Source: Alloalcanivorax marinus (lineage in GTDB: Bacteria > Pseudomonadota > Gammaproteobacteria > Pseudomonadales > Alcanivoracaceae). Taken from it: a DNA stretch of 64,000 nucleotides. The notes under the pieces were generated by a model that was given only the letters and a program-made list of their open reading frames with translations, ran no database searches and was not told the DNA's origin. Positions 56,622 to 64,000 of the stretch are shown one piece after another. The stretch lies in assembly GCF_016906305.1 (NCBI RefSeq), contig NZ_JADDOL010000010.1, positions 59,932 through 123,931 of the forward strand. Reading direction: 5' to 3'. A program made the translations under genes and the position numbers. Position 1 is the first letter of the stretch, and every line of letters begins with the position of its first letter.

Positions 56622-56996
56622 TTAGCCGATGAGCGCCGAAATCGCGCCGTTGAGCACCCAATCGAGCACGAACAACAGCAACGCCACGATCAGCACGAAA
56701 ACCAGCACGATCAGCGTGGTTTGCAATGTTTCCTGCCGGGTCGGCCACACCACCTTGCGCAGCTCCACCATGGAGTCCTTGCGCAGCTGGTTGAACGCCT
56801 TACCCTGCTCGGTCTGCAGCGCGACGAACGCCGCCAGCAGCCCCACGACCAGCACGCCCAGCGCGCGGTACAGGGGAGAAAACTCGGAGAAATAGCTGTT
56901 GCCCGCCACGGCGGTCGCCACCAGTGCGGCCACGATGACCCACTTGACGCCTTCCAGGACGGAGGACCCGGACTGTCCTTCTGCTCTCTCACTCAT
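56622..56996 (-). CDS. secE: Protein translocase subunit SecE
   Basis: 124 residues from ATG 56996 (MSERAEGQSGSSVLEGVKWVIVAALVATAV). Three membrane helices, as in the long gammaproteobacterial SecE. The conserved essential part is KDSMVELRKVVWPTRQETLQTTLIV. The frame extends upstream towards the tRNA, but that is not coding. Third helix ends near the C-terminus. Confidence 0.96.
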   Translation of the reverse strand: MSERAEGQSGSSVLEGVKWVIVAALVATAVAGNSYFSEFSPLYRALGVLVVGLLAAFVALQTEQGKAFNQLRKDSMVELRKVVWPTRQETLQTTLIVLVFVLIVALLLFVLDWVLNGAISALIG

Positions 56997-57041
56997 TCGC
57001 CGACGCACCCCGCCATCTGACGGCCACTCTGGGAAAGAAAT

Positions 57042-57117
57042 TGGCAGGCCAGGAGGGACTCGAACCCCCAACAGCCGGTTTTGGAGACCGGTGCTCTACC
57101 AATTGAACTACTGGCCT
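57042..57117 (-). tRNA. tRNA-Trp (anticodon CCA)
   Basis: 76 bases including an encoded 3' CCA. The acceptor stem AGGCCAG pairs with CTGGCCT, the T-loop is GTTCGAGTC, and the anticodon loop is CTCCAAA. It lies between tufB and secE, as in Pseudomonas, and is 45 bases upstream of secE. Confidence 0.97.
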
Positions 57118-57125
57118 GTAACTTT

Positions 57126-57161
57126 GAAAACAAACGGCCGGGGCTGTTGTGGGCCCCGGCC
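57126..57161 (-). terminator. Terminator after tufB
   Basis: Stem GGCCGGGGC (57136-57144) / GCCCCGGCC (57153-57161), followed on the minus strand by GTTTGTTTTC. A small hairpin ATTGCC-TTGC-GGCAAT (57165-57180) lies between it and the tufB stop. It is followed at once by tRNA-Trp. Confidence 0.75.
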
Positions 57162-57183
57162 CGTATTGCCTTGCGGCAATGAC

Positions 57184-58377
<1,194 letters not shown>

Positions 58378-58494
58378 GACTCTCTACCTCTCAACTTGGC
58401 TGTGCATTCCCGTCTGAACGGCGTGCGCCTTGGAAAACACATTTAAGGACCGCGCCACTCGCGGACCACCCTGGCACCACCAAGACACATGAAG

Positions 58495-58521
58495 CCGGGC
58501 CCAGGAAGTCCCTGGGCCCGG
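58495..58521 (-). promoter_or_regulatory. Hairpin directly after tRNA-Thr(GGT)
   Basis: Perfect 11-base stem CCGGGCCCAGG / CCTGGGCCCGG with a five-base loop, beginning four bases after the tRNA 3' end. There is no T-run, so it probably serves tRNA 3' processing or partial termination before tufB rather than full termination. Confidence 0.55.
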
Positions 58522-58525
58522 AGTT

Positions 58526-58601
58526 TGGAGCTCATGACCGGATTTGAACCGGTGACCTCACCCTTACCAAGGGTGTGCTCTACCTACTGAGCTACATGAG
58601 C
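58526..58601 (-). tRNA. tRNA-Thr (anticodon GGT)
   Basis: 76 bases including CCA. Acceptor GCTCATG / CATGAGC, T-loop GGTTCAAATCC, anticodon loop CTTGGTAA. Fourth tRNA of the tRNA-tufB operon. Confidence 0.97.
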
Positions 58602-58648
58602 GTAACCTTCATACTGCCTTGTCAGGCATCCAAATTGTTGCCGCAGAC

Positions 58649-58722
<74 letters not shown>

Positions 58723-58763
58723 GAACCTTCCAATTCCTGTCTTGCCAGCCTGCCGGCCAATTC

Positions 58764-58847
58764 TGGTGGAGGGGGGAGGATTCGAACCTCCGAAGCTTTC
58801 GCGTCAGATTTACAGTCTGATCCCTTTGGCCACTCGGGAACCCCTCC
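58764..58847 (-). tRNA. tRNA-Tyr (anticodon GTA)
   Basis: 84 bases including CCA; class II with a long variable arm. Acceptor GGAGGGG / CCCCTCC, D-loop GTGGCCAAA, anticodon in CTGTAAA. Second tRNA of the operon. Confidence 0.97.
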
Positions 58848-58932
58848 TGAAAAGGGCCTACATTCTCTTTACGCCGAAACCCCTTGTCAACCATATTTTC
58901 AGGGATTTTCAAGCTCTTAGGCGTGCTTGAAG

Positions 58933-59008
58933 TGGAGCTGGCGAGAGGAGTCGAACCCCCGACCGGCTGATTACAAATCAGCTGCTCTACCAACTGAGCT
59001 ACGCCAGC
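58933..59008 (-). tRNA. tRNA-Thr (anticodon TGT)
   Basis: 76 bases including CCA. Acceptor GCTGGCG / CGCCAGC, anticodon in TTTGTAA, T-loop GGTTCGACTCC. First gene of the tRNA-tufB operon, ten bases after the predicted transcription start. Confidence 0.97.
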
Positions 59009-59024
59009 AGCGTAAGGGCTGCGC

Positions 59025-59053
59025 ATTCTATAGAAAGCCCACCGGGGGTGCAA
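59025..59053 (-). promoter_or_regulatory. Promoter of the tRNA-tufB operon
   Basis: -35 TTGCAC (59048-59053) and -10 TAGAAT (59025-59030), 17-base spacer, then the GC-rich discriminator GCGCAGCCC typical of stable-RNA promoters under stringent control. The -35 begins immediately after the stop codon of the SPOR gene. Confidence 0.85.
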
Positions 59054-59725
59054 TCATTGCGGCCCCTTACAAGCGGATCGATCCTGCCCCACCGTCGGAT
59101 TGCCGATCAGAAAATCCTCCAGGGCCGCGGCACCGGCGGCCTGGGGCGGCAGATAAAGCCAGTATTCGGTGACCGGACGTGAGGTTTCCCGCACGAAGGC
59201 CGGATAACCCGCGCCGCGCATCCGCACCCGCAAACCCTCGGCGGAATCGGCGCTGGAGAAATAGCCCAGGGAAATGGCGTTGGCGTCCTCGCCGGTCTTG
59301 ACGATAAAACTGTCCACGCCCCGGGCCTGCAGCTCACTGAGCACTTCCAGCGCCCGGTCGCGGCTCGGATAGGCCGGCAGATACACCCAATTGAGGTGGT
59401 CCTTCTGCACGGTCACCGGCCGGATGCGACCTTCCAGCCCCGCCGCCGCCAACTGGATGCGGGCGCGCTCGGCGTCGCCCTCCCCGGCCCAGGGGCCCAC
59501 CACCGGGCACAGCCCCGGGTTGCCGGCGGACGCCGAGGGCGGTCGTTCGGGGCGACGGGGCGGTTGCGGGGATTCACTCAACAGGCGCAGGGGCGGCCCC
59601 TGCACGACCGGGCCGGCGGCGCGTTCCATGGTTACCGGCGGCGCCGGCGCCCAGGCGGTCATCGCCAGCTGCCAGCCCAGATACACCAGGTTGACGACCA
59701 CCAGGCTGTAAAAGACCCAACGCAC
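59054..59725 (-). CDS. SPOR-domain membrane protein
   Basis: 223 residues from the GTG at 59725 (RWVFYSLVVVNLVYLGWQ), which has GGGGGA nine bases ahead. One N-terminal membrane helix, a Pro-rich periplasmic linker (about 30-80), then a SPOR-like domain (CPVVGPWAGEGDAERARIQLAAAGLEGRI...VYLPAYPSRDRALEVLSELQARGVDSFIV). SPOR domains bind septal glycan strands lacking stem peptides. It occupies the same place (after coaX, before the tRNAs) as the SPOR gene in Pseudomonas. The family start is ambiguous because the frame runs back into coaX. Confidence 0.82.
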   Translation of the reverse strand: MRWVFYSLVVVNLVYLGWQLAMTAWAPAPPVTMERAAGPVVQGPPLRLLSESPQPPRRPERPPSASAGNPGLCPVVGPWAGEGDAERARIQLAAAGLEGRIRPVTVQKDHLNWVYLPAYPSRDRALEVLSELQARGVDSFIVKTGEDANAISLGYFSSADSAEGLRVRMRGAGYPAFVRETSRPVTEYWLYLPPQAAGAAALEDFLIGNPTVGQDRSACKGPQ

Positions 59726-59759
59726 GGATTTTCGTCCCCCAAGCCTTATTGTTGTCGCG

Positions 59760-60491
59760 CTATTCCTGTCGCGCCGCCACCCGCTCCAGGCCGTCCAGCA
59801 CCAGGTCGGGCAAGTGCAGGAATTCAAAGGAAAAAGAGGCCGACAATTCGTCCGCGTCGCCGCCCGTGACCAGCACCTTGCAAGTATCCGGAAGCCGCTC
59901 ACGCAGTTCAACCACCACATCCGTGACGAACGCCACAGACATGCGCAGCAGGCCATTGTGCACGCATTCACCGGTGGATCGGCCCAATCCCAGCTGGGCA
60001 CTGGCCTGCTCCACATGGACGTCGGCGGTGTCCCGCAACAGGGCGTTGCGCAGCATGCCCAGCCCGGGAACGATGTACCCGCCCAGGAAATCACCTGCGC
60101 CGTCCACCGCGTCGATGGTCAGGGCGCTGCCGCAGTCGATCACGATGCCGGCCCCGAAACGCTGCCAGCACTCCACCAGGGCCACCCAGCGGTCGGCGCC
60201 CAGCCGGCGCGCCTCCGGGTAGCAATTGCGTACCCCGAAGTCCTGCTCCCTGGAGTAATAGAACCGCGGCTCGCAGCCGGTGCGCTCCCGCACCAGGTCG
60301 GCGATCCGGCGGTCCGCCTCGGGGCCGGCCACCGACGCCACCCAGACCGATTCCGGCGCCGGCGAGGCCAACGGTGCATCCAGAGCCTTGACCCAGTCAC
60401 GGGCATGCACCTGGCCGCCCTGGGCCACCCGGTCGCCATCCCGACGGCGCCACTTCAGGGCGGTATTACCCACGTCCACGAACAGCTTCAT
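59760..60491 (-). CDS. coaX: Type III pantothenate kinase
   Basis: 243 residues from ATG 60491 (MKLFVDVGNTALKWRRRDGD). ASKHA-fold motifs: DVGNTALKW (phosphate 1), GADRWVALVE, IDCGSALTIDAVDG (phosphate 2), GGYIVPGLGMLRNALL and TGGDADEL. First step of coenzyme A synthesis; the type III enzyme is not inhibited by CoA and cannot be replaced by CoaA unless both exist. The start overlaps the birA stop by ATGA, so translation is coupled. Confidence 0.97.
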   Translation of the reverse strand: MKLFVDVGNTALKWRRRDGDRVAQGGQVHARDWVKALDAPLASPAPESVWVASVAGPEADRRIADLVRERTGCEPRFYYSREQDFGVRNCYPEARRLGADRWVALVECWQRFGAGIVIDCGSALTIDAVDGAGDFLGGYIVPGLGMLRNALLRDTADVHVEQASAQLGLGRSTGECVHNGLLRMSVAFVTDVVVELRERLPDTCKVLVTGGDADELSASFSFEFLHLPDLVLDGLERVAARQE

Positions 60492-61456
60492 TGCAATCTC
60501 AGACTCACTTCCCCGCCATGAACGGTGCGGGTTTCCCCGTCGATTTCGACACGCAGAGCGCCATCCTCGGCGACGCCCCGGGCCACGGCCGGGCGGGCGC
60601 CCTCCGCGGCGTGCAACATTACCGGTTGGTCCCGGCACAGGTCCAGGGCCTCGAACGGTGCCATGAACGGCGCGAAGCCGTCGGCGGCGAACCGGTCCAG
60701 CATGTCGATCAACGCCAGCGCCACCGATCCCACCAGGGTGGTGCGGCCCGGGGGCGTGGCGCAGGCGCGCTGCAGATCGATCCAGCTCTGATCGATGGCG
60801 CCGGCCTGGCGGTCGTTCATGGCCACGTTCAGGCCCACCCCCACCACCACCTGGACACGGCCGTCCATCTCCCCGGCCAGTTCGATCAGCACGCCACCCA
60901 GCTTGGCCCCGTCCACCAGCAGGTCGTTGGGCCATTTAAGCCCCGGCCGCAGGTCAGGCGCGGCCTGCTCCAGGGCGCCGGCCACGGCCACGCCGGCGGC
61001 CAGGCTCAGCCCACCCAGGGCGGAAAAACCGCCGGCCAGTTCGTACAGCACGCTGACATAAAGGTTGGCGCCAAACGGCGACTGCCAGGCACGCCCGCGC
61101 CGGCCCCGGCCGGCGCTCTGGCATTCCGTGGTGACCACCACCGGGGTCGGCGCCCCCGATGCGGCCAGCGCCAGGGCGTCCGCGTTGGTGGAGGTGGTCA
61201 CCGGTTCGAACTGGAGGGTGGCGCGCCCGGCCAGGGCGCGCTCCAGGGCGGACGGGTCCAGCAGATCCAGGGAACGGGGCAGCCGGTACCCTTTGCCGCG
61301 TACCGATTCCACCACCAGGCCCCATTGATCCAGACGCTGCACCCGTTTCCAGATGGCCGCGCGGGAGATGCCCAGAGCCTCGCCGAGTTCCGCCCCGGAA
61401 TGGAAGCGGCCATCGGCCAGGCACCGGATCAGCGTCAGATCCGCGTTGGACTCCAT
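60488..61456 (-). CDS. birA: Biotin-[acetyl-CoA-carboxylase] ligase / biotin operon repressor
   Basis: 322 residues. An N-terminal winged helix (LIRCLADGRFHSGAELGEALGISRAAIWKRVQRL) indicates the repressor form. The ligase centre has STNADALALA, TTECQSAGRGRRGRAWQSP (biotinoyl-AMP loop) and LKWPNDLLVDGAKLGGVLIE, and a small C-terminal domain follows. It biotinylates AccB and probably represses biotin genes. Six bases separate its start from the stop of the acyl-CoA synthetase upstream. Confidence 0.97.
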   Translation of the reverse strand: MESNADLTLIRCLADGRFHSGAELGEALGISRAAIWKRVQRLDQWGLVVESVRGKGYRLPRSLDLLDPSALERALAGRATLQFEPVTTSTNADALALAASGAPTPVVVTTECQSAGRGRRGRAWQSPFGANLYVSVLYELAGGFSALGGLSLAAGVAVAGALEQAAPDLRPGLKWPNDLLVDGAKLGGVLIELAGEMDGRVQVVVGVGLNVAMNDRQAGAIDQSWIDLQRACATPPGRTTLVGSVALALIDMLDRFAADGFAPFMAPFEALDLCRDQPVMLHAAEGARPAVARGVAEDGALRVEIDGETRTVHGGEVSLRLQ

Positions 61457-61462
61457 CCGGGC

Positions 61463-63151
61463 TCAGTGCTCCCAGATCACGCCGCGGGAGGCGCCCCACT
61501 CCGGCAGATCCGCCGCGTAGTGCTTTTCGATCTCGTTGCGCTTGAGCTTGAGGGTCGGTGTGATCAGGCCGTTCTCCACGGTCCAGGGCGTTTTGCACAC
61601 CACCAGACAGCTGAGCCGCTCATGGGGATCGAGCTGGCCGTTAACCCGCTCAAGCAGATCGTTCAGCGCCTTGGTGAAGTTGTCCTTGGCGGCACCCTTG
61701 CTGAGTTTTTCCTGTTCTTCCGGCGTCAGGTTCAGCAGGGCGATGGGCTGGGACATATTGGCGCCGATCACGCACGCAAGCTCCACCCCGGGCTGGCTGG
61801 CCAGGCGGTTCTCGATGGGCGCCGGCGCCACGTACTTGCCCTTCTCGGTCTTGAAGATTTCCTTGATCCGGCCGGTGATGCGCAGCCGGCCCCGGTCGTC
61901 GATCTCGCCCACGTCACCGGTCTTCAGCCAACCATCCTCGGACAACACTTCGGCGGTCAGATCCTGTTGCTTGTAGTAGCCGCTCATGTTGCCCACGCTG
62001 CGCACTTCCACTTCGCCGGCTTCGCCGATGCGGCATTCCACCCCATCGTTGGGCGTGCCCACCCAGCCGATGCGCTGGTCGCCCTGTTCGGTGGTGTGCG
62101 ACCAGCCGAAGTTTTCGGTCATGCCGTAGACTTCCAGGATCTCCAGGCCCAGCTTGTTGAACCAGGAAATGATCTCGGTGGACAACGGCGCGGCACCGGA
62201 CAGGGCCACCCGGCATTCGTCCAACCCCATGGCGCCGAGCACCTTTTTCTTGATGACGCGATTGAGCAACGGAATCTTCAGCAGGGTGTTCAGCTTCTTG
62301 GGCGGCACCGCCTCGGACGCTTTCTGGTAGAACTTGGACCAGATTCGCGGCACCGCGAAGAACAACGTCGGCTTGGCGCGCTTGATGTCCTCGCCGAAGG
62401 TGTCCAGCGATTCGGCGAAAAACACTTTGTTGCCGGTGTAGAGCATGGCCATCTCCACCGCGGCCCGCTCAGCCACATGGGACAACGGCAGGTAGGAAAT
62501 CATGCGGTCATCCGGCTCCAGGTCGTACACCTTGATGACCTTATCGCCCACCGCCGACAGGCTCTGATACTGATGCATCACGCCCTTGGGCACGCCGGTG
62601 GTGCCGGACGTGTAGATGATGGTCGCCAGATCCTCGGGGCCGGGCCGGGCGGCTTCCGCCAGAGGCGGATGCTGGCTGATGATGTCGGCCCACTGCGGCG
62701 CCTGGCCGCGCACCTCATCCGGCGCCAGGGAAAAGGCGATCTGTTTGACGTCGCCGGGAACGCCGGCCTTCATGATGTCCCAATCGTCCAGCTTGCCCAC
62801 GAACAGCAGCTTGGACTCGCTGTGCTCCAGAATCAGCTTCACCGAATCCGCCACCAGCGTCGGATAAAGCGGGACGCTGACGCCGCCGGCGATCCAGATG
62901 GCCAGATCGGCAATGATCCACTCGGCGCAGTTCTTCGACACCAGCGCCACCCGGTCACCGACCTGCACGCCTTGTTCTTTCAGGAACGAGGCCATCCGAT
63001 AGGCTTCGTCCGCCACCTGTTCCCAGGTGTACTCGCGCACCTGGCCACCGCCCAGCGGTTGCACCATGGCCACGCGGCTGCCGTGCTGATGGCGCCGGTC
63101 TTCCAGTGCCTGGATGGGGGTCTTCATGGTCACGTTATTATCCTTTGTCAT
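61463..63151 (-). CDS. Long-chain acyl-CoA synthetase (AMP-forming)
   Basis: 562 residues from ATG 63151 (MTKDNNVTMKTPIQAL), with GAGGTG ahead. ANL-superfamily motifs: IIYTSGTTGVPKGVMHQY (P-loop), YGMTENFGWSHT, KTGDVGEIDDRGRLRITGR, and the C-terminal catalytic Lys region near VENGLITPTLKLKRNEIEKHY. The size and layout suit an activator of long-chain fatty acids; exact chain length is unknown. It may supply acyl-CoA for beta-oxidation or, with the reductase at 4767-6773, for wax esters; that link is only inference, since the genes are far apart. Confidence 0.93.
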   Translation of the reverse strand: MTKDNNVTMKTPIQALEDRRHQHGSRVAMVQPLGGGQVREYTWEQVADEAYRMASFLKEQGVQVGDRVALVSKNCAEWIIADLAIWIAGGVSVPLYPTLVADSVKLILEHSESKLLFVGKLDDWDIMKAGVPGDVKQIAFSLAPDEVRGQAPQWADIISQHPPLAEAARPGPEDLATIIYTSGTTGVPKGVMHQYQSLSAVGDKVIKVYDLEPDDRMISYLPLSHVAERAAVEMAMLYTGNKVFFAESLDTFGEDIKRAKPTLFFAVPRIWSKFYQKASEAVPPKKLNTLLKIPLLNRVIKKKVLGAMGLDECRVALSGAAPLSTEIISWFNKLGLEILEVYGMTENFGWSHTTEQGDQRIGWVGTPNDGVECRIGEAGEVEVRSVGNMSGYYKQQDLTAEVLSEDGWLKTGDVGEIDDRGRLRITGRIKEIFKTEKGKYVAPAPIENRLASQPGVELACVIGANMSQPIALLNLTPEEQEKLSKGAAKDNFTKALNDLLERVNGQLDPHERLSCLVVCKTPWTVENGLITPTLKLKRNEIEKHYAADLPEWGASRGVIWEH

Positions 63152-63172
63152 CTCATCACCTCTGCCCAAACC

Positions 63173-63209
63173 AAAAAAGCCGATAACGAACCGGCAACGC
63201 CGGTTCGGC
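63173..63209 (-). terminator. Terminator between the small membrane protein and the acyl-CoA synthetase
   Basis: Stem GAACCGGC (63188-63195) / GCCGGTTC (63199-63206), extended by GCCG/CGGC with a bulge, followed on the minus strand by CTTTTTTGG (six T at 63173-63178). It ends the leftward transcript of the upstream membrane protein gene. Confidence 0.8.
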
Positions 63210-63217
63210 CAAGTGTT

Positions 63218-63643
63218 CTAATCCGGAATCACGGGGGAGCGCGGATGGCAACGAAACACCGGCCCCATAAATAAAGCGGTGCCCAGCCCCCAGGCGCCGT
63301 TCAGCAGCAACCCGCCGGCCCAGGTCGCGCCACTGACGGGCAGGCCTTTCAGAGGAAATACCAGGAGCATCGCCACCACGGTGGGCGCGATGGCGCCGAA
63401 CAGCAACGACACCAGCCAGAAGAGCCGGGTCGGCTTGTAGCGTACCAACCACCACAGCGGCAACGCCCAGACCCCACCCCAGAACGCCAGCGACAACACC
63501 ACCGGCACACCCAAGGGCTCGGTCGCCGACCAGTTATAGGGCGCCACCGGCGCGACACCCAGGAAATAGAGCAACGCGAGCAGGCCCTGATGAAAAACCA
63601 ATGTCGCCAATGCGCCCGCGGCAAAGGACTTGACCCACTGCAT
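63218..63643 (-). CDS. Small four-helix membrane protein of unknown function
   Basis: 141 residues from ATG 63643 (MQWVKSFAAGALATLVFHQGLL), with GGAG five bases ahead; the open frame reaches 11 codons further up without a ribosome site. Four hydrophobic segments (about 6-26, 39-60, 69-90 and 98-125). FHQG, WWLVRYKP and LFMGPVF are notable. It resembles uncharacterised small membrane proteins of Proteobacteria; I cannot assign a function. It has its own terminator. Confidence 0.78.
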   Translation of the reverse strand: MQWVKSFAAGALATLVFHQGLLALLYFLGVAPVAPYNWSATEPLGVPVVLSLAFWGGVWALPLWWLVRYKPTRLFWLVSLLFGAIAPTVVAMLLVFPLKGLPVSGATWAGGLLLNGAWGLGTALFMGPVFRCHPRSPVIPD

Positions 63644-63710
63644 AACGGCTCCGTCGAACTGTGACTTCCTGAGCATAGAGATACATCGGGACGGGATAAA
63701 GACCTATTCC

Positions 63711-63937
63711 GGGGTCGGACCACCGCAAGAGATTGATCGGACGCGGTTTTCCGTTTCGTGAGCGGCTTTTGGCGGCGTTAAGGGCTGCTTTTCGGCCAGG
63801 AAAATGGGCGACAAGAAGCGGCGAGTGAGGGCTTAGCGCCGGATTTTGGGCCCGAAAAAAGGGCGCGAAGCCGTTTTTGGAGGGGCATTTTCAGGGGAAA
63901 GATCAGGAAAAACAGGACGTTACCGGGGTCCGACCCC
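63711..63937. repeat. Segment bounded by GGGGTC-N-GACCCC palindromes
   Basis: The right end is a perfect palindrome GGGGTC-C-GACCCC (63925-63937). The left end GGGGTC-G-GACCAC (63711-63723) is the same with one mismatch. GGGGTCGGACC on the left is exactly inverted at 63927-63937. The 200 bases between have no convincing gene. Rest of the terminal 320 bases (63677-64000): nothing else seen. Confidence 0.5.
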
Positions 63938-64000
63938 GAGGGGGCTCCATGTGAGGGGCGGGCTGACCGACTTAGGTGGCGAGCGGTGCTCGCCATCGCT

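Noticed and set aside
63778..63996. 72-codon minus-strand frame at the window end
   Set aside because: It spans most of the palindrome-bounded repeat segment and one of its ends, with no ribosome site and no family resemblance.

Overview
The window is 64 kb of GC-rich (roughly two-thirds GC by eye) gammaproteobacterial chromosome. Almost all of it is core genome. There is no intact insertion sequence, prophage, CRISPR array or rRNA gene. The order birA-coaX-SPOR gene-four tRNAs-tufB-tRNA(Trp)-secE-nusG-rplKAJL-rpoBC-str-S10-spc-alpha-...-uvrA-MFS-ssb is the arrangement known from Pseudomonas and its relatives. A two-domain fatty acyl-CoA reductase of the Marinobacter Maqu_2507 type suggests a marine, lipid- or hydrocarbon-using relative. 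Alcanivorax or a neighbour is a reasonable guess, but the window does not prove it.

Layout. 1-4586: the end of a hybrid histidine kinase, converging on a leftward set (nitroreductase, quinol monooxygenase-like protein, MoxR ATPase, VWA protein). 4767-10545: fatty acyl-CoA reductase, an epoxide hydrolase-like enzyme, and a membrane class III nucleotide cyclase overlapping a TPR-like lipoprotein. 10594-14978: type II secretion genes gspN, gspC and gspD behind ssb. 15084-20302: YajR-like transporter, an orphan LuxR/CsgD-type regulator and uvrA, which has a clear LexA box. 20371-26343: a small unknown gene, a GyrI-like protein, a ferritin-like protein, a SulP transporter, a small ribbon-helix-helix-like protein, and ahpC-ahpF.

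26542-58377, all leftward: the complete RNA polymerase and ribosomal protein super-cluster. It runs from secE-nusG through rplK, rplA, rplJ, rplL, rpoB, rpoC, the str operon (rpsL, rpsG, fusA, tufA), the S10 operon (rpsJ to rpsQ), the spc operon (rplN to rpmJ) and the alpha operon (rpsM to rplQ). tufB and five tRNA genes sit at its upstream end. Good sigma-70 promoters with 17-base spacers can be read by eye before the tRNA-tufB, str, S10 and alpha operons. At the str and S10 operons the -35 box lies inside a terminator-like hairpin at the end of the preceding operon. Strong stem-loops lie between rplA and rplJ, rplL and rpoB, rpoB and rpoC, rpsL and rpsG, and rpsG and fusA, where feedback, attenuation and processing sites are known in Escherichia coli.

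59054-63643, leftward: SPOR-domain protein, coaX, birA, an acyl-CoA synthetase and a small membrane protein. The last 320 bases hold no gene but carry two GGGGTC-N-GACCCC palindromes 216 bases apart, which look like a small degenerate repeat element.

I found no wholly new system. The observations most worth following are the translationally coupled cyclase-lipoprotein pair, the palindrome between the RHH-like protein and sulP, the palindrome between the nitroreductase and the fatty acyl-CoA reductase, and the terminator/promoter overlaps.
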